Shown: piece after piece, positions 15,652 to 23,706 of the stretch
Layout of the letters: every line of letters starts with the position of its first letter
How positions within the stretch are numbered: the first letter of the stretch is position 1
Source of the DNA: Thermoanaerobacterales bacterium
GTDB lineage: Bacteria > Bacillota > Desulfotomaculia > Desulfotomaculales > JASEER01
DNA length: 41,885 nt
NCBI GenBank assembly: GCA_030019475.1
Contig: JASEER010000009.1
Coordinates: 30,612-72,496, forward strand
Direction of reading: 5' to 3'
The notes under the pieces: model-generated
The model's database searches: none
What the model saw: only the letters and a program-made list of their open reading frames with translations
What the model was told of the DNA's origin: nothing
Position numbers and translations under genes: made by a program

Positions 15652-17232
15652 GTGCCGTTTGGTCTGCACCTGGTTTTGCTGGGGTTGCTGGTCGGTACTT
15701 TAGGATATATCGTGGCCAGAAGCAGCCGGACCATGGTGTACGTCTGCCTCGTGGTGAACCATCTGCTGGCCATGGGGTTTGTGCTCGGCCGGTATCTTTA
15801 CCTGACAACATCCGGCGGCGGGGGGGAAAGGACCTTTCTCGTTGGACACCTGTCCTGCCTCATGCTCCTGGGACTGGGCTGGTTGATCTTCGCCCTCTAT
15901 GACACTCAAACCGTCCCCGGCTGGAAGACGATCGGGATTCTCCATGTGCCGGTGCTGGCAGCGATCGCCGTTATCACGGCCACGGCCGCCCCGGCGACAA
16001 ACATTATGGCTGATGCTTTCTCCGGCGTATATTTCTTAAGTGGCGGAGCACCGTTCCAGTATTCTCTGGCCGTAACGAGCCTTTACGCCATGGCTGCCGC
16101 CGGCGTCTTAGCGGGTAAGGTACGCCGGCGCCGCCTGGCCTCCCGCTTTCAGGCCGGGTTCTTACTGGCTGGAGTCCTGATACCGCTTATATCGGCAGGG
16201 TTTGAAACGTTGCTTTTCGGTGCCGGCGTTAGGCTGCCTGCCGGGACACCGGCCTTACCGGTCATCGGGGTCACCCTCGGCGCCCTTTGCTTCGTGATAG
16301 GCGTCCTCCGTTACCACGTCGTTGATATTGTGCGGCAGGGGGTATATGAAAATCTGCGCGAGGTGGTGCTGGTTCTGGACCTGGAAGGGCGGGTGGTGGA
16401 CGCCAACCTGGCCGCGCGGCGCCTGTTCGGCGGGCAGTGGCCCTTACATGACATGGCCCAGATACGGTCCAGGGTGGAAGACAGGTTGGAAAGCCCTGAC
16501 CTTTTCGATGACCTTGCGAGGCATATGGAACAAGGCACAATGGCCCCTTTTGAAGGGGAATTGCGCCTGACGGAGGATACCAGGACCCGTTATCTGACGG
16601 TTTACGCCTTGCCGGTGGAGGCACAGGCAGGAATGGTCGGCTGGGCGGTCACGATGGGCGACGTCACAGGGTTGCGCCGGGACCTCGACCGGGCGCGGTT
16701 CCAGGCGATGACCGACGACCTGACAGGCCTTTATAACCGCCGCTTTGTGAGCCATGAGCTTTTGCGGGAGGTCGAACTTTGCGCCCGGACGGAGGCCAAC
16801 CTGGCGGTTCTCCTGATCGATGTCGACCATTTCAAGGAAGTGAATGATGCCTATGGCCACCAGATCGGTGACCGGGTGCTGGCCGCGGTAGCGCACGTCA
16901 TCAAGGAGAATCTTCGCCCTACGGACACCGTGGGGCGGTTCGGCGGCGAAGAGTTCATCGTTATGTGTCCGGGGAGCGACCTTGCCGGGGGAATGCGCCT
17001 GGCGGAGCGGCTCCGGCGCGCCGTCGCGGATTGCCGGATCCCCGTCGACAACGTGATCGTACGGGTCACCATCAGCGTAGGAGTGACGGCCTGGCAGGGA
17101 GGGGCGGAAACGGTCAGCGAGGTGGTAATCGATAAGATGTTGCGCGAGGCGGATGAGGCCCTTTACCGCGCCAAGAACAAGGGGCGGAACCGTGTGGCCG
17201 GCGTGCCCAAGGGCATAGGCGAGGTATCGTGA
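15652..17232 (+). CDS. Membrane-bound diguanylate cyclase
   Basis: A 526-residue protein. The N-terminal part (about 1-220) has seven hydrophobic helices and resembles the 7TM sensor region found in front of some kinases and cyclases. A PAS-like segment (about 235-350: VVLVLDLEGRVVDANLAARRLFG) ends in AVTMGDVTGLRRD. The GGDEF domain has GGEEF at 431-435, the metal motif LIDVDHFKEVND, and a complete RxxD inhibitory site (R422-D425), so it should make c-di-GMP and be feedback-inhibited. GTG 15652 has GGGGGGTAAGG just upstream. It is divergent from thi4, with their promoters back to back. Confidence 0.92.
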   Translation: MPFGLHLVLLGLLVGTLGYIVARSSRTMVYVCLVVNHLLAMGFVLGRYLYLTTSGGGGERTFLVGHLSCLMLLGLGWLIFALYDTQTVPGWKTIGILHVPVLAAIAVITATAAPATNIMADAFSGVYFLSGGAPFQYSLAVTSLYAMAAAGVLAGKVRRRRLASRFQAGFLLAGVLIPLISAGFETLLFGAGVRLPAGTPALPVIGVTLGALCFVIGVLRYHVVDIVRQGVYENLREVVLVLDLEGRVVDANLAARRLFGGQWPLHDMAQIRSRVEDRLESPDLFDDLARHMEQGTMAPFEGELRLTEDTRTRYLTVYALPVEAQAGMVGWAVTMGDVTGLRRDLDRARFQAMTDDLTGLYNRRFVSHELLREVELCARTEANLAVLLIDVDHFKEVNDAYGHQIGDRVLAAVAHVIKENLRPTDTVGRFGGEEFIVMCPGSDLAGGMRLAERLRRAVADCRIPVDNVIVRVTISVGVTAWQGGAETVSEVVIDKMLREADEALYRAKNKGRNRVAGVPKGIGEVS

Positions 17233-17264
17233 GCCGGGGGCATTACCGCTTGCAGCGGCCCAAA

Positions 17265-17291
17265 ACAAAAAGACAAGGACCACAATCCTTG
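17265..17291 (-). terminator. Terminator of the tRNA-Pro/Tyr/Lys unit
   Basis: On the minus strand CAAGGA (complement of 17286-17291) pairs with TCCTTG (complement of 17274-17279) and is followed by TCTTTTTGTTTTG. Confidence 0.85.
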
Positions 17292-17306
17292 CCTTTGGCA
17301 TCTTTA

Positions 17307-17382
17307 TGGTGGGCCATGTAGGAATCGAACCTACAACCTGACGATTAAGAGTCGCCTGCTCTGCCAATTGAGCTAATGGCCC
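17307..17382 (-). tRNA. tRNA-Lys (CTT)
   Basis: Acceptor stem GGGCCAT/ATGGCCC, anticodon stem GGCGA/TCGTC around loop CTCTTAA giving anticodon CTT, T arm GGTTCGATTCC, discriminator A and an encoded CCA. It is the last gene of the three-tRNA unit. Confidence 0.95.
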
Positions 17383-17390
17383 ATGCTTGA

Positions 17391-17475
17391 TGGTGGAGGG
17401 GGTTGGATTCGAACCAACGAAGGCTGCGCCAGCGGATTTACAGTCCGCCCCCTTTGGCCACTCGGGTACCCCTCC
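17391..17475 (-). tRNA. tRNA-Tyr (GTA)
   Basis: A class II tRNA with long variable arm. Acceptor stem GGAGGGG/CCCCTCC, anticodon stem GCGGA/TCCGC around loop CTGTAAA giving anticodon GTA, T arm GGTTCGAATCC, encoded CCA. It lies 8 bases from tRNA-Lys. Confidence 0.96.
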
Positions 17476-17544
17476 GCAATGATGTCAGAGATCGGCATGA
17501 GATGTCGGACTATATGGTAATTCGCGCCCCGCTGAACTTCTTTT

Positions 17545-17621
17545 TGGTCGGGATGGGGAGACTTGAACTCCCGGCCTCTTGCTCCCAAGGCAAGCGCGCT
17601 ACCAACCTGCGCCACATCCCG
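17545..17621 (-). tRNA. tRNA-Pro (TGG)
   Basis: Acceptor stem CGGGATG/CATCCCG, anticodon stem CTTGC/GCAAG around loop CTTGGGA giving anticodon TGG, T arm GAGTTCAAGTC, encoded CCA. It is the first gene of the unit, about 40 bases from the promoter. Confidence 0.96.
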
Positions 17622-17660
17622 ATGCCCGGGATTAAAAAGGTGCCATTTCCGACAAGGATG

Positions 17661-17690
17661 AGTATAGCATAAGGCGTGCACGGGTGTCAA
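17661..17690 (-). promoter_or_regulatory. Sigma-A promoter of the tRNA unit
   Basis: On the minus strand TTGACA (complement of 17685-17690) and TATACT (complement of 17661-17666) are 18 bp apart. The -35 is a perfect match and the -10 matches at 5 of 6 positions. Confidence 0.88.
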
Positions 17691-17893
17691 CAGGCTTTCC
17701 CGGGGGAGTCAGGGCGGGGTTTATGCGCCCTGCGGTGTGTTATACTTACTTAATAAGACTCACGGTGCAATGTCAAGAGGAACTTAATGGAATTTAAGTG
17801 GGGTTAAGTCAAAAAGGCCATACAAAATCCTCCAACTACAGGTTAATTAAGTAGCTGGTAATAGATTCCAGTATAGAGGAGTGAGGTAAGAAG
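17691..17893. other. AT-rich flank between the tRNA promoter and the IS110 transposase
   Basis: No gene is seen. Composition shifts from GC-rich to AT-rich near 17740, with many TTAA and ACTTAAT words (for example TTACTTAATAAG and GGTTAATTAAG). One end of the IS110 element should lie here, but IS110 elements lack terminal inverted repeats, so the border cannot be placed from one copy. Confidence 0.4.
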
Positions 17894-19126
17894 TTAAATG
17901 TTCACCTGCCCCGGCGCATAGATTTGGCCTTTGCTCAGCAGTGCATAGACCAGACGAACGAACTTCCGTGCGGTTAAGACTAAAGCCCGCTTGTGCTGGT
18001 GTTTGGTAACCTCGGCATATTTGGCCTGGTAATAGGAGCGGTATTCCTCGTTGTGCACCCGCAACGAGTTGGCCGCCTCCACCAGGTAGTAGCGAAGGTA
18101 GCGGTTACCGGTCTTGGTAAGGCTTTTGTCCTCGGCATCGAAGTTGCCGGACTGATACCTGTTCCAGGTGAGGCCCGCGTACTGGGCCAGGGCCGCCTGG
18201 CCGGCGAAGCGCCTGATATCCCCGATCTCGGCCACGATGCCGGAAGCCAGGACCGGCCCGATGCCGGGGACGGTGGTCAAAGTCTGCGGGATAGCGTCCA
18301 GTTCCCGGGCGATGAGCCTGTCCAGCTTGCGGACCTGGCCTTTCAGGAAATCGATATTGCTGATGGTCATGGCCAGGGCCGTCTCCACCGCCGAGCCCAT
18401 CTGGGGATGCAGGCGGTAGGCGCGGCGGGCCGTAGCCTTAAGGGAACGGGCATATTCCTCCGGGTCGCCCAGGCGGTTGTTGCCGTTTTCCAGGATAAAG
18501 GCGGCCAGATCTTCCAGTTCCAGATTCAGCAGCTCCTCCGGGGTATAGTCATTGAGCACGGCCAGGGAAGAGCGACCGAAGACCGAGCTGAAGGGCTTCT
18601 CCCGGCGGTAGTTGGAGAACTTCAGGTAGATGTAGTTATAGGCGCGGTTTTGCTCCACCGCCAGCGTCTGCACCAGGTGCAGGCGCAGACGGGTCAACTG
18701 CAGGAGGGGCTCGGTCACCAGCCGTTCCTGGGAGAACGGCGTAAGATGGCCGAAGCGTACCCGTTCAGCAATGGCGAAAGCGTCCAGGCTGTCCGTCTTG
18801 GGGCGTTTGGGAAAGGACTTCTTGAAGCCCGCCACCAGGGCCGGATTGATCTCGTAGACCTTCGTCTCCAAAGCGGCCAGGGATGGTACAGCCACCAGGA
18901 AGTTGCGCAGGTGGACCCCGTAAACCGAGGTAGCCTCCAGGCCGACCTCCAGCCGGGTAGCCCGCTGCTTTTGGGCCAGTTCCAGCAGGAAGGCGGTCAA
19001 TTCCTCTGCCCCGGCCAGGTCATTGCTGAACGTTCTGCTTTGACCCAAGGGCTGGCCGGACTGGTCAACACACAAGACCACGCAGGAGTCGGCGCTCACA
19101 TCGATGCCGCAGAAAATCGCACGCAC
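17894..19126 (-). CDS. IS110-family transposase
   Basis: A 410-residue transposase with the two IS110 domains. The N-terminal RuvC-like DEDD domain has GIDVSADS at the start, GLEATSVYG, and KTDSLDAFAIAERVRFG carrying the later acidic residues. The C-terminal domain has TVPGIGPVLASGIVAEIGD, a helix-hairpin-helix-like stretch, and KTGNRYLRYYLVEAANSLR with the conserved serine region of the Tnp domain. Start GTG 19126 has GGGAGGG on its upstream side. It is full length with no frameshift, so it may be active. Family members use an RNA bridge encoded in the element's non-coding end to choose target and donor sites. Confidence 0.94.
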   Translation of the reverse strand: MRAIFCGIDVSADSCVVLCVDQSGQPLGQSRTFSNDLAGAEELTAFLLELAQKQRATRLEVGLEATSVYGVHLRNFLVAVPSLAALETKVYEINPALVAGFKKSFPKRPKTDSLDAFAIAERVRFGHLTPFSQERLVTEPLLQLTRLRLHLVQTLAVEQNRAYNYIYLKFSNYRREKPFSSVFGRSSLAVLNDYTPEELLNLELEDLAAFILENGNNRLGDPEEYARSLKATARRAYRLHPQMGSAVETALAMTISNIDFLKGQVRKLDRLIARELDAIPQTLTTVPGIGPVLASGIVAEIGDIRRFAGQAALAQYAGLTWNRYQSGNFDAEDKSLTKTGNRYLRYYLVEAANSLRVHNEEYRSYYQAKYAEVTKHQHKRALVLTARKFVRLVYALLSKGQIYAPGQVNI

Positions 19127-19402
19127 TGCACACCACCCTCCCTGCGCTGGTCAAGAATTGGGGCGACCCCTGAGAACTCGGCGCGTTAACAACCTCGCGG
19201 GCGATAAGCGCTCAACTGGTTGTCCGGGGGTGCACCCCGGGGCTGCTGTCACCCGGGGCCGGGCAACAGCCGGCGCAGCTCATGGTCAGAAATCAACACC
19301 GAGTGCAGGGTCTCACTCTTAACAGAGAAGTCACCGGTTTCCCGGGCAACAGGAGGCAGCGAGAGTGACCCCGACCAACGCCAGGTTGATTGTCTCAGAG
19401 GT
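19127..19402 (-). ncRNA. Candidate IS110 bridge RNA region
   Basis: The 276 bases upstream of the transposase start have no supported gene. They hold several strong inverted repeats: GGGGTGCACCCC near 19229, CCCCGGGG (about 19238) with CCCGGGG (about 19253) enclosing CTGCTGTCA, and CCGGCTGTTGCCCGG (about 19260-19275). In the IS110 group the bridge RNA is encoded between the element end and the transposase start, which is this position. The call rests on position and structure only; loop-target matches were not tested. Confidence 0.4.
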
Positions 19403-19461
19403 ACGCCCATAAGATCAATCATTAACTTAACGGTTTGTCCAATTCAAAGTATACGAGGAGG
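19403..19461 (+). repeat. 59-bp leader repeat, copy B
   Basis: This block is identical to 3474-3532 except G at 19432. It ends in the GAGGAGG ribosome binding site, 7 bases before the ATG of the phasin-like gene, as in copy A. Upstream sequence differs and belongs to the IS110 side. Confidence 0.9.
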
Positions 19462-19468
19462 TGCACGG

Positions 19469-19816
19469 ATGCTGCTGGATACCTTTCGCAAGCTCATGTT
19501 GGTGAGTGTCGGGGCCCTTTCGCTGACCAAGGAAAAGGCGGAACAATTGGTACGGGAGTTGACGGAGAAGGGCCAGGTGAGCACGAACGAGGCGCGCAAG
19601 TTCGTGACGGAACTGATGGAGAAGGGCGACAAGGAGCGGGAAGCGATCCGGAACGCTGTCGGCCAGGAGGTCCGCCGGATCCGCGAGGAATGGGGGATCG
19701 TCACCAAAGGAGACCTGGCGGATCTAAACGCGCGCCTGGCGCGGATCGAGGAACACCTTTTCGGTTCGCCCGCAACGGAGCCGGAGAACACCGCCGAGCC
19801 CGGCGCGGCGCAATAA
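19469..19816 (+). CDS. Phasin-like / PhaF-type coiled-coil protein
   Basis: A 115-residue helical, charged protein. The pattern GALSLTKEKAEQLVRELTEKGQVS, then EARKFVTELMEKGDKEREAI, matches the phasin-superfamily proteins (poly(hydroxyalcanoate) granule-associated or PhaF-like) common in Firmicutes without known polymer. A coiled coil occupies about residues 20-95 and the tail is Pro/Glu/Ala-rich. The GAGGAGG site belongs to the 59-bp leader shared with the chemoreceptor gene. No PHA synthase is nearby, so a storage-granule role is not supported by context. Confidence 0.75.
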   Translation: MLLDTFRKLMLVSVGALSLTKEKAEQLVRELTEKGQVSTNEARKFVTELMEKGDKEREAIRNAVGQEVRRIREEWGIVTKGDLADLNARLARIEEHLFGSPATEPENTAEPGAAQ

Positions 19817-19895
19817 AATACTAATTGTTGGCATATCCGGGACCATTATCCCCGTATAGTTATGCTGAGTAACTCACGCGGGGGAGATGGTCCTT

Positions 19896-21053
19896 ATGCT
19901 TCTTAAGGGCTTGGCTAAGCTGACCCTGCTTTTTGTGGTACTAGCCCTGGTGCCGCTCCTGGCGTTTGCTACCGGGGGAAATATAGACCCGGACCAAGCG
20001 CCTGAGCAGGTCCCCCGATACACACGCCATGTCTTTTTGGTGGTTGTCGACGGCCTTCGTGCGGACATACTGCAAAAGGTGCAGGCGCCTAACATCAACG
20101 GGATCGGCTCGGCCGGAGTGCGTGTGCCGGAGACCATCCCCGTTTTCCCTCCAACCCTTGAGGCCAGCACAGGGACCATCCTGACCGGCACCGATCCTTC
20201 TCTTCACCGGTTTCTGAAGCCGGGTGACCGCCTGGCCGAGCCGACGGTTTTGGAAGTGTTGGAGAAGCAGAATATAGGCACCGCTTTTTTTGACGGCAGC
20301 AACGGCCGATTGAAAGGCCTGTCCCGGGGAGCGCGGCATTATCATGCCTGCGGCAACGACGGAGAGGTGATCGAGGCCGCGCTCAAATACCTCGGGGAGA
20401 AGAAGCCCTACGTAAGCGTAATGGTTCTCAGCGGGCCAGGGAAGGCCCTTGCGCTGTCCGGTCCGGACAGCGACGAGTACGCCCGGGCGGTCAGCGAGGC
20501 CGACAACCGGATAGGCGAACTGTTGAACTTCCTGCACCAGCAAGGGCTGTATGACCAGTCGCTGTTCATGATGACGGGCACGGGCGATGCGCCGCCACTG
20601 ATTGTTAAGGGCCTGCAGTTTAAGTGCGGGGTGGTGTTGCCCCCGGCGGGAGTCATCGATGTCGCCCCCACCCTGGCCTACGTTCTGGGCAGCAAGCTCC
20701 CGGAAGCGAGCGGGCTGATACTCTGGAACGCGATGGAGCCCGGCTCCTTCCAGAACGGGCTCTATCTCATGGAGCAGCGGATCAAGGACCTGGCACAGGC
20801 ACAGGTGAACGCCTATCAGGAGATCTACCGGCTGCGGGACGAACAGTACCAGGTGCAGGACGAGAAGGCGCGGTTGACGGCTGAAAGGGACGAGACTTCG
20901 CAGGCCATCAGCGAGCGCGACCGGAAGATCGGGAGCCTGGAACTCAAGGTGAAGGCGCTGGTAGCTACTATCTTCTTACTCTTGATCCTTTTCGGTGTCG
21001 GTTATCTATGGGAGTATCGCTATCTGAAGAAGAAATTCCTGCTCTTCTCATAA
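19896..21053 (+). CDS. Membrane-anchored alkaline-phosphatase-superfamily protein, likely degenerate
   Basis: A 385-residue protein with an N-terminal signal or anchor helix (about 5-23), an alkaline-phosphatase/nucleotide-pyrophosphatase-like domain (about 45-280), a coiled coil rich in Arg, Glu and Gln (about 285-350) and a membrane helix near 352-370. The first metal motif is present (VVVDGLRAD) and a Thr in FPPTLEASTGTILTG fits the nucleophile. The later SDHG-type metal motif is replaced (MMTGTGDAPPL), so hydrolysis is doubtful. ATG 19896 is preferred over ATG 19887 because GGGGGAG ends 9 bases before it. An inactive binding or scaffold role on the cell surface is possible. Confidence 0.75.
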   Translation: MLLKGLAKLTLLFVVLALVPLLAFATGGNIDPDQAPEQVPRYTRHVFLVVVDGLRADILQKVQAPNINGIGSAGVRVPETIPVFPPTLEASTGTILTGTDPSLHRFLKPGDRLAEPTVLEVLEKQNIGTAFFDGSNGRLKGLSRGARHYHACGNDGEVIEAALKYLGEKKPYVSVMVLSGPGKALALSGPDSDEYARAVSEADNRIGELLNFLHQQGLYDQSLFMMTGTGDAPPLIVKGLQFKCGVVLPPAGVIDVAPTLAYVLGSKLPEASGLILWNAMEPGSFQNGLYLMEQRIKDLAQAQVNAYQEIYRLRDEQYQVQDEKARLTAERDETSQAISERDRKIGSLELKVKALVATIFLLLILFGVGYLWEYRYLKKKFLLFS

Positions 21054-21073
21054 CAGCAAGAAAGGTTGGTCGG

Positions 21074-21101
21074 CCCCGGGGCCGAAGACCCCCGGGGTTT
21101 T
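21074..21101 (+). terminator. Rho-independent terminator before the acs operon
   Basis: CCCCGGGG at 21074-21081 pairs with CCCCGGGG at 21090-21097 around an eight-base loop, followed by TTTTCGTTT. Confidence 0.8.
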
Positions 21102-21198
21102 CGTTTGCGTGCGTTGAACCTGTTGCGTAAGCGGAGCTGGATGCGTTATGCTAGTTGGAAATCTTGTAATGGTGTTAGTTCCGGGGGGATGTTCCGGA

Positions 21199-22563
21199 AT
21201 GGCGCTGACCGGGTTGCAGATCTTTAAACTGCTGCCCCGTACGAACTGCCGGGAATGCGGACAGGCTACGTGCCTGGCTTTTGCAATGCAATTGGCGGCC
21301 GGAAGGGCATCGCTTGACCTTTGCCCGCATGCCGGCCCCGAGGTGCGGGATGCGCTGAGCGCGGCGACGGAACCTCCGATTGCCCTGGTTCGCATTGGCG
21401 GCGGGGAGCGCGCGGTCGAAATCGGGCACGAGACCGTCCTCTTCCGGCATGAGAAGCGCTTCGTGCGCCCGACGGCCATCGCGGTAACGGTTTCGGACCG
21501 GCTGGGTCCGGATGATGTGGCGGCGCGGGTACGGGCCATCGATAATCTCTCTTTCGAGCGCGTCGGACAGGTGGTCGGAGTCGACCTTGCGGCGATAAGG
21601 CATGAAACGGACCGGGTGGAGGATTTCGCGGCCGCCGTCCGGGCCGCCCGCAAGCATAGCCGGCTGGCCCTGGCACTTCTGGCGCCCGGGGATCCGGCGG
21701 CGCTGGAAGCCGGCCTGGAGGCGGCGGGCGTGGACCGGCCCCTGGTTTATGCCGCGACCGAGGCCGACTGGGATGAGGTTACCCGTCTGGCTATGCGCTT
21801 CAAGGCCCCGCTGGCCGTTTACGCCGACGGTTTGGATAACCTGGCGTCGCTGGTGGAGAAGGTGGCCGGATTGGGTCACCGGGAACTCGTGTTGGACCCG
21901 GGAGGGCGGACGGCCGGCCGGGTGGTGGCCGAACAGACCCTCATCCGGCGCCTGGCGGTTGAGCGCCGGTTTCGCCCCTTCGGTTACCCGACGGTCTGCT
22001 TCGCCGGGGATGCGGACAGGATAGACCAGATAATGGCGGCCACGGTCCAGATAGCGAAGTATGCCGCCGTAACGGTGTTGAACACCGCCGATCCGGCGGA
22101 TGTCCTGCCGCTCGTCACCTGGCGGCTGAACCTCTACACCGACCCGCAAAAGCCGATCGCCATTGAGGCCGGGGTCTACGAAGTCGGCCGGCCCGGGCCG
22201 GACGCGCCGGTGTTCCTGACGACGAACTTCTCGCTGACCTACTTCTGCGTCATCGGGGATATTGAGGCTTCCCGCACCGACGCCTTCGTTCTGCCGGTGG
22301 ATACCGACGGGACCTCGGTCCTCACGGCCTGGGCGGCCGGGAAACTATCCCCCGAGAGAATTACGGCCTTCCTGGAGCAGTCCGGGATCGGCGAACGTGT
22401 GAATCACAGGCGTCTGATCATTCCCGGGGGTCTGGCCGCATTGCGGGACAAGCTGGAGCAGGTCTCCGGCTGGGAAGTCCTTATAGGGCCGCGCGAGTCG
22501 TCTGCCATTCCGGCTTTCCTGCGTACGCGTCGGCCCGGTCAGGCGCGGCGGGAAGAGGGGTAG
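21199..22563 (+). CDS. acsC: Corrinoid iron-sulfur protein, large subunit
   Basis: A 454-residue large subunit of the corrinoid iron-sulfur protein, which carries the methyl group from methyl-THF to acetyl-CoA synthase. The [4Fe-4S] motif is complete: C17, C20, C25 and C42 in CRECGQATC and DLCP. A TIM-barrel domain follows, then a C-terminal corrinoid-binding domain (LTTNFSLTYFCVIGDIE, PVDTDGTSVLTAWAAGKL). ATG 21199 gives the standard start MALTGLQIF and has GGGGGG 10 bases upstream; the frame is open to 21148 but that part is not family-like. It is the first gene of the block. The CODH/ACS genes acsA and acsB that often precede it are not in the window. Confidence 0.95.
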   Translation: MALTGLQIFKLLPRTNCRECGQATCLAFAMQLAAGRASLDLCPHAGPEVRDALSAATEPPIALVRIGGGERAVEIGHETVLFRHEKRFVRPTAIAVTVSDRLGPDDVAARVRAIDNLSFERVGQVVGVDLAAIRHETDRVEDFAAAVRAARKHSRLALALLAPGDPAALEAGLEAAGVDRPLVYAATEADWDEVTRLAMRFKAPLAVYADGLDNLASLVEKVAGLGHRELVLDPGGRTAGRVVAEQTLIRRLAVERRFRPFGYPTVCFAGDADRIDQIMAATVQIAKYAAVTVLNTADPADVLPLVTWRLNLYTDPQKPIAIEAGVYEVGRPGPDAPVFLTTNFSLTYFCVIGDIEASRTDAFVLPVDTDGTSVLTAWAAGKLSPERITAFLEQSGIGERVNHRRLIIPGGLAALRDKLEQVSGWEVLIGPRESSAIPAFLRTRRPGQARREEG

Positions 22564-22581
22564 CTCCGGAAGGTTACACGG

Positions 22582-22755
22582 GTGCGCTTCCTGCCCGGCG
22601 GTGTCACCGTCGAGGGCACGCCCGGAGAGAACCTGGTTGTACCGGCGGCATGGGCCGGGATCGCCCTCCGGGGCGCCTGCGGCGGAGAAGGGACCTGCGG
22701 CCGTGGCCGGCAGGGAGCCGTAAAATATCAGGAACGGGGACGGGCGAGAGGGAAC
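22582..22755 (+). pseudogene. acsV: Truncated acsV (corrinoid activator RACo) N-terminus, in frame with acsD
   Basis: From GTG 22582, 58 codons read like the N-terminal ferredoxin domain of RACo, the ATP-dependent reductive activator of the corrinoid protein: VRFLPGGVTVEGTPGENL and CGGEGTCGRG. The usual [2Fe-2S] pattern C-x5-C-x2-C is broken: C33 and C39 remain, but position 42 is Gly, and the fourth Cys and the whole C-terminal ATPase part (over 500 residues) are gone. The frame runs without a stop into acsD, so a 374-residue fusion could be made. The place, between acsC and acsD, is where acsV stands in Moorella-type clusters. It looks like the scar of an internal deletion. Confidence 0.75.
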
Positions 22756-23706
22756 ATGGCTGTAGAAGTCGTAAGGGAAAGATGGAAGGGGCGCGTCATA
22801 GAAGTAACCCTCGGGCGGGAACCGAACCGGGTCAGCTTCGGCGGTGACGGTGCGCTGCCCTTCCTGCACTTCGAGGGACCCATTCCGCACCGGCCCGCCG
22901 TTGTTCTTGAGGTTTGGGACCGGGTCGACGGGGACTTCCCGCCCTTGCTTTTCGGGGCGTTCGGCCCGGTGCTGCAAGACCCGGCGGAATGGGCACGGCG
23001 CGCCGTGGCCCTGGGGGCCGACATGGTGGCGCTCCGGCTGGTGAGCACCGACCCGGATGGGTTTAACGCCGGGGCACCCGAGGCGGTGAACGGGGCGCAG
23101 GCGGTAGCGGCCGCCGTGGACGTGCCGCTTATCGTCCTGGGTTGCGGCGTGGAGTCGCGGGACGCCGAGGTCCTGCCGGCGGTGGCGGCCGCGCTTGAGG
23201 GCCGGGGCTGCCTCATAGGGACGGTCACGGCCGAGAATTACCGGCCGGTGGTTGAGGCCTGCAAGATCCACGGGCATGCCGTCGTCGCCACCAGTCCCCT
23301 GGACATCAACCTGGCCAAACAGCTTAACATCCTGATCACTGATGCCGGCCTGCCGTTGGAGAGGATTGTGATGGACCCCTCCATCGGCCCGCTCGGGTAC
23401 GGTCTGGACTACGCCTATTCAATTATGGAACGTATGCGGCTCGGCGCCCTGGGAGGCGACCGCATGCTGGCACCGCCGGTCGTATGTTTTGTCGGCTACG
23501 AGGCCTGGAAGACAAAGGAGGCCCTGGCCGTTGATCGTCCGGAGTGGGGGGAGCAGGCGGAGCGCGCCGTCCTGTGGGAGGCGGTCACCGCCGCCACCCT
23601 GGCTCAGGCCGGGGGCTCGCTGTTCGTCTTCCGGCACCCGGAGGCCATGCGGCGCTTTCAGAAACAGATCGGCGAGTTAATGGCGGGATGGAGGGATGAA
23701 CGTTGA
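22756..23706 (+). CDS. acsD: Corrinoid iron-sulfur protein, small subunit
   Basis: A 316-residue TIM-barrel subunit that pairs with AcsC to hold the corrinoid. Family features include VSFGGDGALPFLHFEG, GADMVALRLVSTDPDGF, the strand-helix TSPLDINLAKQLNILITDAG and DPSIGPLGYGLDYAYSIMER. ATG 22756 is preferred because it gives the family's usual length and start (MAVEVVRERW) and has GAGAGG just before it; the open frame continues upstream into the acsV remnant. The stop overlaps the acsE start (TTGA), showing translational coupling. Confidence 0.95.
   Translation: MAVEVVRERWKGRVIEVTLGREPNRVSFGGDGALPFLHFEGPIPHRPAVVLEVWDRVDGDFPPLLFGAFGPVLQDPAEWARRAVALGADMVALRLVSTDPDGFNAGAPEAVNGAQAVAAAVDVPLIVLGCGVESRDAEVLPAVAAALEGRGCLIGTVTAENYRPVVEACKIHGHAVVATSPLDINLAKQLNILITDAGLPLERIVMDPSIGPLGYGLDYAYSIMERMRLGALGGDRMLAPPVVCFVGYEAWKTKEALAVDRPEWGEQAERAVLWEAVTAATLAQAGGSLFVFRHPEAMRRFQKQIGELMAGWRDER

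Larger units (their letters stand above)
17760..19402 (-). mobile_element. IS110-type insertion sequence, borders approximate
   Basis: The element comprises the transposase gene and the non-coding sequence around it. Borders are estimates: the left from the AT-rich shift beyond the stop codon, the right from the start of the 59-bp leader that belongs to the phasin-like gene. It lies just upstream of the tRNA-Pro/Tyr/Lys promoter. Confidence 0.5.

Noticed and set aside
17993-19189. Plus-strand open frame of 398 codons across the IS110 transposase
   Set aside because: Gln/Gly/Val-rich antisense of a clear transposase; no motif.
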